NCBI GenBank assembly: GCA_039654915.1
Contig: CM077597.1
Location: forward strand, 32,710,001-32,774,000
Direction: 5' to 3'
DNA: 64,000 nt
Origin: Aquilaria yunnanensis
Lineage: Eukaryota; Streptophyta; Magnoliopsida; Malvales; Thymelaeaceae
Positions 42,222 to 54,871 of the stretch are shown here, piece by piece. The notes under the pieces were generated by a model that worked only from the letters and a program-made list of their open reading frames with translations, was not told the DNA's origin and ran no database searches. Every line of letters begins with the position of its first letter. Within the stretch, counting starts at the first letter, position 1. Made by a program: the position numbers and the translations under genes.

Positions 42222-42920
42222 TCATGGGAAAGACACTTCCCTTATCCAGAATTCACACTTGGATAACTTGGCATAAAGCTGATGATCTAACAAAGTCTGT
42301 AAGACAATCTTTAGGTGATGTTCATGTTCATTTTCATCCTTGGAATACACTAGAATATCATCAATAAACACAACCACAAATTTTTTCAGATGTGGTCTGA
42401 ACACCTTGTTCATTAGGTCCATGAAAGTAGCCGGGGCATTAGTCAAACCAAGTGGCATGACTGTGTACTCATAATGTCCATATCTGGTCTTGAATGTAGT
42501 CTTAGGAATATCCTCTTCCTTTACTCTCAACTAAAAGTATCTAGATCTCAGATCTATTCTAGAAAAGATCTTAGCTCCTTTGAGTTGATCAGATAGATCC
42601 TTAATCTTAGGGATTGGATACTTGTTCTTGATCGTCACTGCATTAAACTTCCTATAATCAATGCATAGCCTCAATGATCCATCCTTCTTCTTCACAAAGA
42701 GTACTAGAGCTCCCCACAGTGAAACACTTGGCCCTATGAACCCTTTTCTAGGAAGTTCATCAAGTTGTTTCTTGAGCTTATTTATCTCTGTGATAGGCAT
42801 TCTGTAAGGAGGAATGGATATTGGATTAGCTCCTGGTTGTAGTTTGATCTCAAACTCAATCTCCCTTGGTGGAGGAATACCTGATAGGTCTTTAGGAAAG
42901 ACTTGTGGAAAGTCTTCCAC
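42222..42920 (-). pseudogene. Element J reverse transcriptase (one stop, catalytic box intact)
   Basis: Open pieces 42920-42531 and 42530-42222 are in one frame and separated by one stop in SRYF-stop-LRVKEED, where relatives have Gln (CAG to TAG). Landmarks: [100 protein letters not shown] and [20 protein letters not shown]. The FIDD catalytic box is unchanged. The change VPRKGFIxPSVSPW to [14 protein letters not shown] is minor. This is the best-kept RT of the gypsy elements here. Confidence 0.92.
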
Positions 42921-43400
42921 TACAGTATCCTATCCACTTCCTCTTCATAGTGCAATTCATTTAATGCATAACAGTAATCATGCTGAGAAATCACAGGTAT
43001 CTTATCTAATACCTTTAGTTCTATGCCATGCATTTCATACACTAATTTCTTAGAATTCACTAATGCATGCACTTCACCATCAGGCAATGTGATTTCCCTC
43101 TTAGTACAATCAATTCTTATGTTATGCATAGCAAGCCAATTCATACCCAGTACTACATCATACTTAGGAATTCCAACACTAACAGATTAGTCATAGCCTC
43201 AGTCTTTCCTACTACTAGCTCACAATCCTTAGCTAGGTCATTAGTGAAAAGACATTGACTACCTGCAGTTTCATTAAGGATATCCTAGCCATGATTTCAA
43301 TGGGCGACTTCATGGCATCAACAAATTTCTTAGCCACTATAGACACAAATGCACCAGTATCAAATAGAACACTAACATGCACATCATTTAAGTAAATGTT
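42921..43400 (-). pseudogene. Element J aspartic protease (frameshifted)
   Basis: GNIYLNDVHVSVLFDTGAFV and SIVAKKFVDAM (43415-43310) give the catalytic D-T-G. IDCTKREITLPDGEV with MNWLAMHNIRI just before it (43144-43060) is the usual LGMDWLxxHxAxIDCxxxxV region. It sits in another frame than the first half, so a shift lies near 43150-43240. A second shift near 42925 restores the RT frame. The connection to RT ([11 protein letters not shown]) ends at 42920. Confidence 0.8.
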
Positions 43401-44893
43401 ACCTCTTAGTGCTCCTCCCTGCCATGGTGACTCTGGTCTCTCCATCTGGAACACTCTGCCAGCTCTTTGCATTAAAGGTCGTGGCACTGGAAGAGCTGGT
43501 CTATGCTGTCCCTCCCTGGGTGCTCTAGGAGGTCTTACTGGACCTTGGTCTTCTGGTCTTCTTTCTTGAGCATGTGGGCAATCTCTAATCCAATGATCCA
43601 TTGCACCATATCTCAAACATGCCTGGGTGTCAAAGTAACAAGGTTTCTTCCCATGAAACCTCTTACACTTAAGGCACCTTAGGCCAGGGGGTTTTCCCTT
43701 AACCTTGCATGCACCACCTGGATAGGAACTTTTGGCAATTTCTTTGCCATGTGGTGGCTTCTTCTGCTTTCCTCCTATATGGCTACTTTCCCCAGGTCCA
43801 CAAGAAAAGTACTTACTCTCATACTTTTCTTGCTCTACCAAGAGGCCCTTCTAGACTACCTTATAGCATGTCACTGTTCTAAATGGCCTCACATCCCTTC
43901 TGATGTCTGATCTTAGGCCTTTGACAAATCTCTTAGCCTTTAACCCTTCCAGTCCATGATACTAAGGAGCATACCCCAACAACCGATTGAATTTGTGCTC
44001 ATACTCTAAGACACTCAGGTTGTCCTACCTTAGAGCATCAAATTCAGCTTGCTTCAAGTCCTTGATGGCATCACCAACATACTGCTCCTAAAAAAGCTGA
44101 GTGAACTCTAGCCAGCTCATCTCTATTTCTCCTCCTAGCCTTCTGCCCCTCTAGATAGCATATCTATCTCTGATGCTCTTCCACCACATCTCTGCACTGC
44201 CTACTAAATTATAAGTAGCTAGTAACACTTTTTTTATGGAGCTGAGTGGCATCCTCTCAAACATCTTTTCTATGAAGATTAACCACTCCTTAGCTCTTTT
44301 TGGTCCTACTCTTCCATCAAACTGTGGAGGTCTTAGTCCTTGGAACCTCTCCAATAGTCTAACCTCATCCAAGCCTTCTAGATTCTCTGCTCTTTGTCTC
44401 CTAGATCTATGAGACTCCTTAGCATGATGATGCTCTCTATGCCTTCTCCTACCTCTTCTCTCATGATCTTCCTAAATTCCATCCCTGGTGGAGGAATGGT
44501 CATAGACTAAAGGATTGGTCCTGGACACCTGACCAACCTTAGATCTTACTCTTCTTCCTCTTAGATTTCTCCTATCCTGATCTTCCACATCAACAGTTTC
44601 ATCATTTGTATCATTCGATCTTCCAAAAGGAACATATTCAGATGTGTTCCAAGTCTCCTCTTCTGCTTGTTGCTGCACATTTTGAACTGGTTCTCTTTGT
44701 GCTTGGCCTTGTATAAGCCTTACTAAGTTTTTATTGATTAGAGCTAAGTTCCTCTGAAACTACAACCAAATTTGTGGCACTTTCGGCTTTGGTGCCCCCG
44801 TTGGCCCTGATTCTCCCCTTCCTGTCCATCACTTTGTTGCCAATGTTCAATAAGAGGCCTTCAAGGTGGTCCCCCTCTCCTTGTGGCAACCAT
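43401..44893 (-). pseudogene. Element J gag
   Basis: The start ATG is at 44893 on the minus strand: MVATRRGG, comparable to MVDTRSRA in element G. Capsid core at 44372-44151: RLLERFQGLRPPQFDGRV, then AKEWLIFIEKMFERMPLS and ATYNLVGSAEMWWKSIRD. The zinc knuckle is CLRYGAMDHWIRDCPHA (43600-43550), preceded by a second Cys cluster RCLKCKRFHGKKPC. A Pro/Arg-rich stretch leads to protease. Stops (for example near 44150 and 43850) and a shift before 44678 interrupt it. Gag-specific landmarks are all in order. Confidence 0.85.
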
Positions 44894-45040
44894 AATTACT
44901 TCCTATGTTCATGATTCATCATAGAGCACATATAAAGGCCATAGTTATTTTAATGGTACTTGGCACTAGCAGCAGACCAAACTGAGTTCATGTATGCAGC
45001 TAGCATTCATGATGCAACTATATGTACATTTATAAACCAT

Positions 45041-45052
45041 GCTCTGATACCA
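45041..45052 (-). other. Primer-binding site of element J (initiator tRNA-Met)
   Basis: The minus strand reads TGGTATCAGAGC, the standard plant primer site complementary to the 3' end of initiator tRNA-Met. It lies five bases (GATGT) inside the 5' LTR, whose inner end is at 45058. This fixes J's orientation independently of the coding frame. Confidence 0.92.
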
Positions 45053-45057
45053 ACATC

Positions 45058-48000
45058 TGTTACCTACTCCAGGGTAGTCCAGTTAAGGTACCAAAATTGT
45101 GCATTTAAAACTCCCAGGGTTAATATGTTCTGTAGGCCATCAGAACAATACCCTTAGTGTGCATACCCAAGTAGCCCTCTTGGGCACTATGCAAACGCAG
45201 GCATATTGGTCTAGCCATTACAAAAATATTCACATTTTATGCACACCATGGTACCAAGGAAGGAAAACACTAGCACAAGTCTTAATCTTGGCTACCACAC
45301 AATAGGCAATCTTGTTAAGTTTAAGTAACCAACCACTACACCCGAAAATTCCTCCAAAAAAACTGTATTAATCTAGCCATATACCCGCCCCTAGGTTTTC
45401 TTTGCTTCATTATCAAGTAGAGACTTAAACCAAACTAGGGAATTTGGTTTTACATCAATAGCCCACCTATGGACCAACTTATGGATTTTTTAAGTTGGTT
45501 ACAAAATTCTAACCAAATGAACAATAAATTAGCTAAATTTGCAACATCATAACTTTGGCTACAGAGCTCCAAATTCTAAAATTAAAAATCCTTGTTAAAC
45601 CTCTAGATGTGCTCTAGTTGTGGTCAAAATTTAATACCAAGATTCATTCTACATAAAGAGATATAAGACTTTCAGTGCAAGGTCAAATTTCTGTTCACTT
45701 TATGACCATTATGCCCAAACAAAATTTCATAAGTGTGCAAACACTTTATTCACAAAGGGTAAGCCCTCCAAGACTATCCCATACATGTCCAATACACATA
45801 GGAATTTCATGCTCTTGCATATAGAAAATTTATATGGTCAAAACAGAATTTACAAACAAGCAGCCCATCATTCATTCTTAGACAGCTTGTGCACCACATT
45901 CACATACATAGCAAAACCATCCTCAAATGTTCACATACTTGTTTCAAATTTACATGCCTTACATGTACATGCATCCACACACCACATCATGGCCTTAACA
46001 TAGCTAAAGACACACACCCAAGTCACAAGAGATGCTTGAGACACAATGCACTCCAAAAAAGGATACATAACAAATAAGCACCATCACTAAAAATACCAAA
46101 TGTGCTCCTAAAATCACCAAACTTTCCATATCATAACTAGACACATGGAAGTTTATGTACCTAAAATTTCAAATCAAAACACAAATGAAAAAGGCCAGTT
46201 TGAATGTGATCTTTCTGCTAGACCTGAAATGGGTCGATTTGAGGAGAGAAGTTTCATTGAGAAACTTAGTAAGGAGAACACTTTAACACTAAGGTAATGT
46301 AACCTTTAGCAATCACCTGCATCCAAAGATACCAAAACAAAAGAAAACACGACGCACATATCCAATATAGAGCAACCAAATGCAGCAATCATTCACAAAC
46401 ACAAAACATATGTAATGTGGCAGCAACAACATTCATTGGTTAATCCATAAAACATGTAATAAACATAAGTAGATCACTATGGTAGCCCTCCTCGAGCATA
46501 AGCTTGGCCTTAAGAGAGTTTTAACACTAGTTAGTACTAACTTTGGGCTATAGAAACCCTTAAAGTCGTTGCCATCACTATGCACTTCACACTAGGTCAC
46601 AAAACCTTCCTAAGTGTACTCCCCTCACTAAGCTTGGTTCATCGAGCTCATGGCTCCCCTCCAAGCCTAGCCCTAGCTCCATGTGTAGAGTTTCAGGAGC
46701 CAAACAAGTACAATGGAATATAACCGAAACCCTCTAGGATCTAAGTGAAACGGGGTGAATCGGGTACTCAAAATTTTATACCTAGTTCAGTTGAGATCTT
46801 TCACCCAACTATTGAGTCGATTCACAAAACTTGAACAGTTGAAGTGTTTAAGCTCTCTACGATTTTCACATCAGCCGCTCGGGATCACCACATTTCCACC
46901 ACATCCTAGTAGATGCATTCCTCTTGCGCTCGTAGTGCTAGCTTACGTCCTCCAAGGAATGGCAAAAGAAGAGTACGGCTGGAACTTTCAGAACTCTTCT
47001 GATTTCATCCTTTTAGGAGGCTACGGCAAAAGCTGCAAATTTTTCACTATATGATGTATTTATAGTGAGACTCAACTTCCAAGCCTAATGGGTTTCAAAG
47101 CCCTAATCCAATTAGGCTTTAATTTCATGCATAATAATGGCTCAACCTTTGGGCCAATCATTAATACGAAATTATCATGAAAACAAGACCAAACAATTTG
47201 GCCCATACACTCAAATAATCCAATTGGCTCAATGTGTATGACCCAATAGGCTCCTATCACATTGGCAATGATCATAAATCACATTTATGATCATAAACAA
47301 TGAGCGGTGTCTAGCAACACATCATTGCTACCCAAGTGACAAGATTGTCGATCATTTGACTAAACCTTTATGATCATTATTCATATGTCATTATCCCTTT
47401 GTCCAAGATATCAAGACTAAGCACGCGACATAGAATGTGTCACTCTCATAAAGCCCAATCTTTGGTTTCTTGATTCCTAAGTAAATGAACTTAAACTGAT
47501 GACATTTATATCATATATCACGTCATCCAAGCATGGCCATGAATTTTCTAAGTCTCACTCCATCAAGGGGCCCGAAGATATCACTCTTATTACATAGGAG
47601 GGACAAATCTCATCTCGATCATACAAAACTCTTTGCATGATATGTGACATACCCAATGACCACCTTAATGTTCACTCAATTAACAGCAATCAAAAGGAAG
47701 TATCAAAGTATGTGACTCATATGTAGGGAACCTTGATGACCTTAAGTCAAATGACTATATATACCATGATCACTATGAGAATCACTTATAACACTCATAT
47801 AATGATCCATGTAGCGTTATCATGGAAGCTCAGTCCAATACACAAGTTCTCCAACTTGTACCCATATGTAGACTACATATCTCATATTAGTCACCACATA
47901 TGCTAGTCATTATGTATTATTGTAACCCACTCCACAATAATACTAGACTAGGGACATTTAAGAATACTATTATTCTAGGATTGTAATTACGTTTGATTAT

Positions 48001-48971
48001 GTCACATAGAAAACATATAATAAACACAATTACTGGATTAATGCCTTAATAAAATATCATAACTCAATGTGCAAAATACAATCATCTCATGATTGGCTTT
48101 TAGGCACGACACTAACACCATGGATGCTTGAAAATACAATAAACACTCCAACAAAGCAAGAGAACTCCTTACCTTGTGGGTATGCTGAAATTGAAGCTTC
48201 ATTCTCGATGTACCAAAGCAATAGCACTAGTATGCTTCCAATTACTCTTTATTGCTTTTAATTGCAACTAATTGCAATCTTGGAGGTATGGTGGCTATGG
48301 AGGAAGTATGGAGGTGGGTGATGGCTGGTTGGGTCAAATATGAAAGGGGAAAATTGAGTTTGGCTTCTTGAATTGGCTTTAGGGCACTAAACACCTTTAT
48401 TAGCCTTAATCATGCTTTATGTCATTTTCCTTCTCACTAACCATGGTTTCTTTGTCTTAAACTCATTCATCCACATTTTGCCCACATTTTTTACCATTTT
48501 TCAAGCCAAAGCTGACCTCCCCCATGATGGGATAACTCCACAATTTCACCCTTTGACTTAAGTCAAAAGCTTGAACATCCTAAGGTTTACACTAGGACAT
48601 TTATGTCCTCAATGCCTTTAGTGTTTCCTTTGTCCAAACTTGTCTTCTATAAGCAATTTAGTTCTGCAATAGCACTTTACTACCAATCATGTCCTTCCCA
48701 TAACTAACCAAAGCTCTTTCTTAAGTGTTTTGCAATTAAGTACTCGAACTTTCAAAACCTTACAAAAAGGTCTATAGGTTACTTGACAAACAAGCAATCC
48801 TTAAGGCTTTTCTTGGAGGCCAAGTTACCACCTTAGAACACTTTTAGGGAGGTGTTGATCATACCTTTTACCCCTCACACTTCAATCACGATGGTGAGAA
48901 TTACACAATATAATGGGTTTTGACCATTATGCGACACTTTGTAATTCTCCCATTTTTGTGAGGTGGTAACA
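45058..48971 (-). repeat. 5' LTR of element J (split by solo LTR D)
   Basis: The + strand runs from TGTTACCTACTCCAGGG at 45058 to GAGGTGGTAACA at 48971. Without LTR D and its target repeat it is about 2475 bp, close to the 2481 bp of the 3' LTR, and it aligns along the whole length. D lies between TAGCTCCATG and CCATGGATGCTTG, where the other LTR has TAGCTCCATAAATGCTTG. Confidence 0.95.
46684..48117 (-). repeat. Solo LTR D (copia family), TSD CCATG
   Basis: 1434 bp in minus orientation. On its own strand it begins TGTTAGTGTCGTGCCTAAAA and ends CTGAAACTCTACA. Exact CCATG at 46679-46683 and 48118-48122. The minus-strand TATA box CTATAAATAC is at about 47053. It shares the 28-bp segment with C. 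Because it is inside J, which is inside G, it dates the youngest of three successive insertions at this point. Confidence 0.95.
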
Positions 48972-51192
48972 GGCCCAATCCCGGGAGTCAAACATATGTT
49001 TTGAAACTCAAACCTTGCTTAAACCAAAAAAATTGCCTAAGGATCAAATGTTTGACCAAGATTTGACTTGGGTTACTATTTAGATAAGGGGACTTTTTAC
49101 AATCATAAAGAAAACTTGAGGGCTTAAGGATGGGAGGATTTTTAAACTTGGTAAAATGGTCTTGGTTGACTTTTGCTCATTTCACTTCCAAAACCCAAGC
49201 TCCCTTTTCTCCATTTGATTTCTCCTTCAATTTTGGGCCAAAATCAAGTGTTCTTGGTGGATTTTGAAGGCCTAGATGGTATACAAGCAATGGCCAGCTT
49301 ATTTCAAGATTGTTTGTTGGTCTTAGAGGTGTTTTAAACATTTTCTGGTAGGTGGCCTTTTTTTGGCATGAGGCAACAGGAATTTCATGGATTTTTCTTA
49401 CTTGTTTGGTGTTTTATGGCTTGCATTTTGCTTTGTTGGTGCTCATTTGGTGTCATTTGCTTTGGTTTTCTTGGAACTTAGGTAGAACCTTGTGGAACTT
49501 TGTTCATGTGAATGGTTGCTTAATTCTTTCTTCTGAATTGAAATCAAAGGATGGGATTTAGAGTTATATGCTCAATCAATGTGATTGGAGTGTTGTTCCT
49601 TGTTGGAATCAAATAGTTTTGACAATAGCATTGATTAGTGGGCAAGTTTGTTCATGGTGGACTAGGTGATTGATTGAGCTTGGCATGATGTTTTAATGCA
49701 ACATAGTTGTGTTTGTAATGGTGCATTATGGCCTATGAAGCATATTTTATAGGTATGAGGATTTGGAAGCCATTCCAAGCATGTTTGGTAAGCTTGGGAG
49801 GCATTCCAAGGTGCATATAGCAAAAGTTGGGATTTTCTGGGCACGAAGGGGTCGGCAACGCATCACCAAGGTCGAAGACACATCGCCAAGACCTCATAAA
49901 ACAACCAGGGGATTGTATATTGTGGTGACATATCACCACAATTATGTTGGCAAGAAAAATCAACTTTTTCCAGAGGATTTGAGGAAAGGTCTGAGGGGGT
50001 GCTTAGGGTACCTAAGGGTCAAGGTGTCATGATGGTACCCTAAGACTTCCAAAGCACCTTCGGGTCCTAGGAGTATCATTGAGTTTTGTGGTTACTTATA
50101 CCATAACTAAGCAAAATAGGTTTTAAGAGGCCATAATATAGTACCATTATCTTGGTTATGAAGTTTAATGCCATCGAGGCCCTAGCTATACCCTTGGGTA
50201 TGAGGTCCTGGTGTGGAGACCTTAGTACACCTAGTTGGTTCCTCATAACCTAGTTAAAATTGGTCCGATCATAGTGCCCATATACAACATAAGAAAGTTT
50301 CAACTAGTGAAAATTTCACTAGTTAGGGTATAAGCTGTACTTGCTAGTAGACAAGGCTTTGCCTTGTACTTTAAGGACTAGGTGGAGGATAAGTTCCAAG
50401 GGACTAAAATGCATGCTCATAGGTTTAGCCTTACACTGTATGAGCTCACAGCAGATTAAATATGTTCTTATATGTGTTGTCCTTAATATGTTTCCTTACA
50501 GGTGAAGATCATTTACTGAAAATTCTTGAATTCTCACTCCCTAGTTTATATTGTGTAGATTTTGATGTTGTTGAACCCGATAACCATTGAGTGTTGTTGA
50601 GGTAGTCTTTTATTGTTGGTATTTTGTTATGAGAATCTTTATGATTCTAGTTCTTATAGTTGTTTGTTGGTTAAGCAAGGTACTAACTATAGTTTTCATT
50701 GGCATAGTGGCTACCAAAGCACATGGAGTACTTTTTTAGGCTCACTATTGGGATTCTGTCTAAGGTGGGAGTTAGATGAAGATATCTCAATAGGAAAGCC
50801 TTGTGTATAGTGCATACACTAGTTGCCTCCGTTATTTATGGATAGAGCAAAGGACTCTATGGTTGCTCTTGGGTAAGGAGCATTAGTATTGTTTTATTGA
50901 ATGCCCTCACATGGTTATTATGTGTAGATATAATGATACAAATGATGGATTTATATTCTTTGTCTATTTGAACCATGGTTTTCATGGAAAATGCCTAGGC
51001 AATGTGAATGTTTTATGGATTTTTGTTTACTCAAGTCAAAGCAAAATTGCATGCATGCTTGCATTTCTAGGTTAATTAACTAGTGACATAAAGTTTTAAT
51101 TTGGCACACATAAATAACTAGCCAATTGCAACCACCGTGAGATCCATTCTCATAGGTTTCCTAGGCAAGGCCTAGAGGAGCTATGTCAACTT

Positions 51193-51204
51193 TGGTATCA
51201 AAGC
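51193..51204 (+). other. Primer-binding site of element G (one mismatch)
   Basis: TGGTATCAAAGC, against the standard TGGTATCAGAGC, follows the LTR end GTCA by four bases (ACTT). One G-to-A change separates it from the initiator tRNA-Met site, in line with the general decay of G. Confidence 0.8.
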
Positions 51205-51306
51205 CCAATTCATTGGAGGCCAAGACTGAGATCTAGTTTAAAGTCTTTGTGCTAGGATAGTCAGTACCACCTGTGGAATGTCATCTGGCTTTGGTTGTAG
51301 GTTATT

Positions 51307-52471
51307 ATGGTTGACACTAGGTCAAGAGCTTCAAAGGGAGATAGAGAACTTGGTGAAGGTTCTAGTGATCCAATTGTGGCAAGATTAGATGAGATGTCTA
51401 GGGTGCTTCAGGGGATGACTCGAACCTTCGTGTAGGTGGCACAAGGTATGACCACCATTCTGAATGAATTGTTTGCAGACCAAGAAGACAAAAAAGCTAC
51501 TTGAGAAGAAAATGACCATGGGAATGACCTACCCCAAGGTCAAGAGGGGCATGCCAACTACTGGTAAGTGCCTAGGGCTCATGAGAGGCATGACCCTATT
51601 TATGATCATTTGGAGGAGCAAGAAGTTATAGAAGCTTCGAGGAGGGGAAAAACACCACATTAGATGAAATTGCTTGAGAAGTTCAAGATGGTTCACCCAC
51701 CAAGTTTTGATGGGTTAGGCGACCCCGATAAGGCAGAAGATTGGTTGACTAGGATGAATCCACTTTTCACATGTAAAGGTTGTGAGTTAGAATAGAGGAT
51801 GGCCTTAGTACCTTTTTTTTTCTTTTAAGGAATGGCTAGCTTATAGTGGGATGACGTGCTGGAGATGTTAAAGAAAACCAATGGAACTTGACTAGACTAT
51901 AGGAAGAAGGTACTCAAGTGGTCAAACTTCAAGACAAAGTTCTGACAATAGTACATTAATGAAGCTGCCTAAGATCAGAGGAGCATTCAATTTGAGAATC
52001 TTACTCAAGGAGATATGTCTGTAAGGGAGTATGAGCAATGCTATAATTCACTCATTTGGTATGCTCCATACATGGGTAGAAATGAAGAGTGAAGGCCAAT
52101 AAGTTCTTCTAGGGCCTTAAGCCCATGCTTTCGAGGAATATGGTGACGATGGATATTCGGAGCTACCGCCAAGTGGTTCAAAAGGCATTGGCCCTAGAGA
52201 GGGAAATTGAAGACTCAAGGACTTATACCAAGAAGGAGGAGGTTAGACCATCCATCCTAAGAAAGAGCACTAGGAAGCGTCCGATGGTAGGAAAGGTGGT
52301 CTAGAGCCAAAGGCCAGTCAACAGGAAGAAAATGGGCCGTGCCCTACGTGTAGGAGGTTCCATGGCACAAAGCCTTGCACTTTGGGGAAAAACATCTACA
52401 ACAACTGTGGTAGGAGTGGTCATTTGGAGAAGGAATGTCCACAAGCTCGACACTTGCTGGGTCTACCTAGG
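51307..52471 (+). pseudogene. Element G gag (5' part, cut by LTR F)
   Basis: The start MVDTRSRASKGDRELGEGSS at 51307 is typical of Tekay Gag. The capsid region follows: KFKMVHPPSFDGLGDPDKAE, then DWLTRMNPLFTCKGCELE (51685-51795) and a degraded core to about 52230. A Cys cluster and zinc knuckle, NCGRSGHLEKECPQARHL, lie at 52395-52460. Frequent TAG/TGA stops and a T-rich insertion at 51816 break it. The frame is then interrupted by solo LTR F after LLGLPR and continues at 54872. Confidence 0.8.
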
Positions 52472-54866
52472 TGTTACCACTCTAAAAGCTTAAATACATT
52501 GACAATATTTAATGTGTCAATCTCCCTGGAGCTATGCATGTTCTGTAGGCCATCAGAACAATGCTCACTATATTACCCAAGTGGCCCTCTTGGTCTTTAT
52601 GCAAATATATGTATATTGGTCAAACCATAACACACATATTTACATTTATGCACACTATAGCAGCTAAAAAGGAAAACACTAGTACAATTCTTAGTTTTGG
52701 CCTCCACACATTAGGTAATCTTGTTAAGTTCTAGTGACCAGCCACTGCACCTATAACTTCCACTAATAAACTGTATCATTCTAGCCATGTAATGCCCTAT
52801 TTTCTTTGTTCCATTATTAGGTAAAGACTTAGAGCAAACCAATGAATTTTTTTTTTACATCAAAAGCCCACCTATGGACCAAGTTATGGATTTTTTAAGT
52901 TGGTTACCAAATTCTGACCAAACGAACAGTAACTTAGCCAACTTTGGAATGTCATATCTTTGGCTACAGGGCTCCAAATTTAGAAATTTGAAATTCTAGT
53001 TCAACCTCTGTATGTGCTCTAAGTGTGGTCAAAATTTCATACCGAATTTTCTTTCTACACACAGAGTTATGGAACTTTAAGTGCAGTCACTTTATGACCA
53101 TTTTGCCCATACAAAATTTCATAAGATTCATGCAATTCATTTCCAGGTGCAAAACCAACATGGGTAGGTTCTTACATGTCTTAAACACTTGGTAAAGTTA
53201 TTTCCCTAAATTTAGAGGCATTCCATAAGCATTAAACATAATTTTATTTGGAACAGCTAATGAGTTGCAAAATGGACAGAATTGAACATTCAACCTCAAA
53301 CATCAATTTATTGTTCATATATCATCCATACACCATACATACTGTATTTACATGCATATATGCTTCATACATATGTCCTAGCTTAGTTGGGTATGTACAC
53401 TAGTTTCTTGGAGAGCCTTACAACCACAATGCACTCCAGAAACTTTAAAAGGCAACTACTACGTAAGGCAAAAAGTACAACACTAAAATTAAAAAATGTG
53501 CTCTAAAAATCATGAAACACTCCAGTTTAATACTAGACATATTGCAGTTCATGTACCTAAAATTTCAAAAGAAAACTCAAACTATAACTATTAGTTTGAA
53601 CGTTCTCTTTCAGGTGTTCCTGAAAATGGATAGAAAGGGGAGTAAGCTCTTTGTAAAGAACTTAGTAAGGGCTTTCAATGTAAAGCCTTCCATAGCAACG
53701 TACCACCTGAAATAAAAAGACATAAAAACATACAAAAATAACACATACACACAAATATGGCAACCATATGCACCAACAAACACAGCAACAAACACATGTA
53801 ACGCTGGCAGCAATAACACATTAGAGTTAGTCCATAATCATTTAATAAAACAATAAGATATCACTTTAGTAACACTATGGTAGCCCTCCTCAAGATTTTT
53901 CTTGGTCTTAGGAGTCTTTTAGGTCTTAGTTAGTACTAACATGGGCTCTAAAAACCCTTCTTTCTTGCTACCATCTTTAGCATGGTAACACTAAGGTCGA
54001 AACCTTGCCATGCTTCTTTCCCCTTAACCCATACTTGGTTCCTTTAGCTTTTTGCTCTCTTCCAAGTATGGTCTTAGCTTCATGGATGTTTGGAAATAAA
54101 ATAAACAATCCAAGAAACTTTACAAAACCCTTACCTTTTGCTATGAAATCTAAAAACCCAAATAGAACCAAAATTAGGTTTTCTTGCACTCTTTGATGTC
54201 TTCTTTTCTTTCTCTTTCTTCCTCTTATTTTATTAAGGTATGGTGCCCATGGAGGATGATGGAAGAGCTTAAGGAAGAGGTCTTAGCTGCTGGATGCCAA
54301 AATTTAAAGAAAATGGCAATGAAATGAAGATTTTTCTTCATTTATACATCATTTTGACGAAGGTGGCATATATGCAAATTTGGTCAACACTTGGACAGCT
54401 TATTTCCAGCCATTTTGGCTGGGAAAATGACAAATTTTTGCCTCTTTTAACCTTGTCAAAAAATCTTTTTGACTTTAGGTAAAAATATGGACACTTGGAT
54501 CCTTAGTTGGCATTATGCCATAAAAGATCAACTCTGCCTTCTTACGTACTTTGGCCCCAAAAATATCCTTAATTCCATCCATGTGCTTTCTTCATAATTC
54601 CATCCATGTCATTTCCATAGCCATCTTTAGAGATTTGTGCAATTTAGTACCCAACTTTTGTAACCTTACAATTTAGTCCTTAGGTTACTTGAAAATTAGG
54701 CGATGTGCCAATGCTTTTTTAAGGACCAAGCTATCATTATTTTTGGAACTTAAGGGGGTGTATATTGAATACTTTACACTTCACAAATCATACACTATGG
54801 TGAAAATTAAAGTATATAAGTTTAGGTCTTTATGCTGTAAGTTTCCCATTTTGTGAAGGTGTAACA
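52472..54866 (-). repeat. Solo LTR F (J family), TSD CTAGG, inside element G
   Basis: 2395 bp, in the same orientation as J. The + strand starts TGTTACCACTCTAAAAGC and ends GTGAAGGTGTAACA. Exact CTAGG at 52467-52471 and 54867-54871. It shares with J's LTRs long words such as TGTTCTGTAGGCCATCAGAA near 52538, but is clearly more diverged than J's LTRs are from each other. There is no internal region. ORFs inside are incidental. Confidence 0.92.
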
Positions 54867-54871
54867 CTAGG

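Larger units (their letters stand above)
37513..48971 (-). mobile_element. Element J: nearly complete Tekay-type chromovirus (-), TSD GGCCC
   Basis: 11,459 bp with both LTRs, primer site, gag-pol and polypurine tract, inserted in G's 5' LTR with exact GGCCC repeats at 37508-37512 and 48972-48976. From about 44678 down to 40005, most coding pieces lie in one minus-strand frame. Stops and one short shifted stretch (about 43230-42920) interrupt it. Order: gag, protease, RT, RNase H, integrase, chromodomain, so it is a chromovirus. Copia solo LTR D interrupts its 5' LTR. The LTRs differ visibly (for example about 8 of the first 78 bases), so insertion is not recent. It is the best-kept gypsy element here but not functional as it stands. 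Confidence 0.95.
37322..51188 (+). repeat. 5' LTR of element G (split by element J)
   Basis: The first 191 bp (37322-37512) run from TGTTATAGCCTTCC to GTCGGGCCC. The LTR resumes at 48977 with AATCCCGGGAGTCAAACATA, directly matching the 3' LTR across 58498-58520. It ends near 51188 (GTCA), just before the primer site. About 2.4 kb without the insert. ORFs inside are not shared with the 3' LTR. A near-palindromic motif block (GGCAACGCATCACC and relatives) lies at 49853-49950. Confidence 0.85.

Noticed and set aside
39994..45057. An integrated plant pararetrovirus (RT plus RNase H with a zinc-finger Gag)
   Set aside because: Integrase, a chromodomain, LTRs with TG...CA ends, a tRNA-Met primer site and 5-bp target repeats show LTR retrotransposons.
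49763..50032. 89-codon + strand ORF in G's 5' LTR and a similar one at 59448-59711 in the 3' LTR
   Set aside because: They are at equivalent LTR positions but the frames differ by shifts and start sites, so the similarity reflects the DNA repeat and not a protein.
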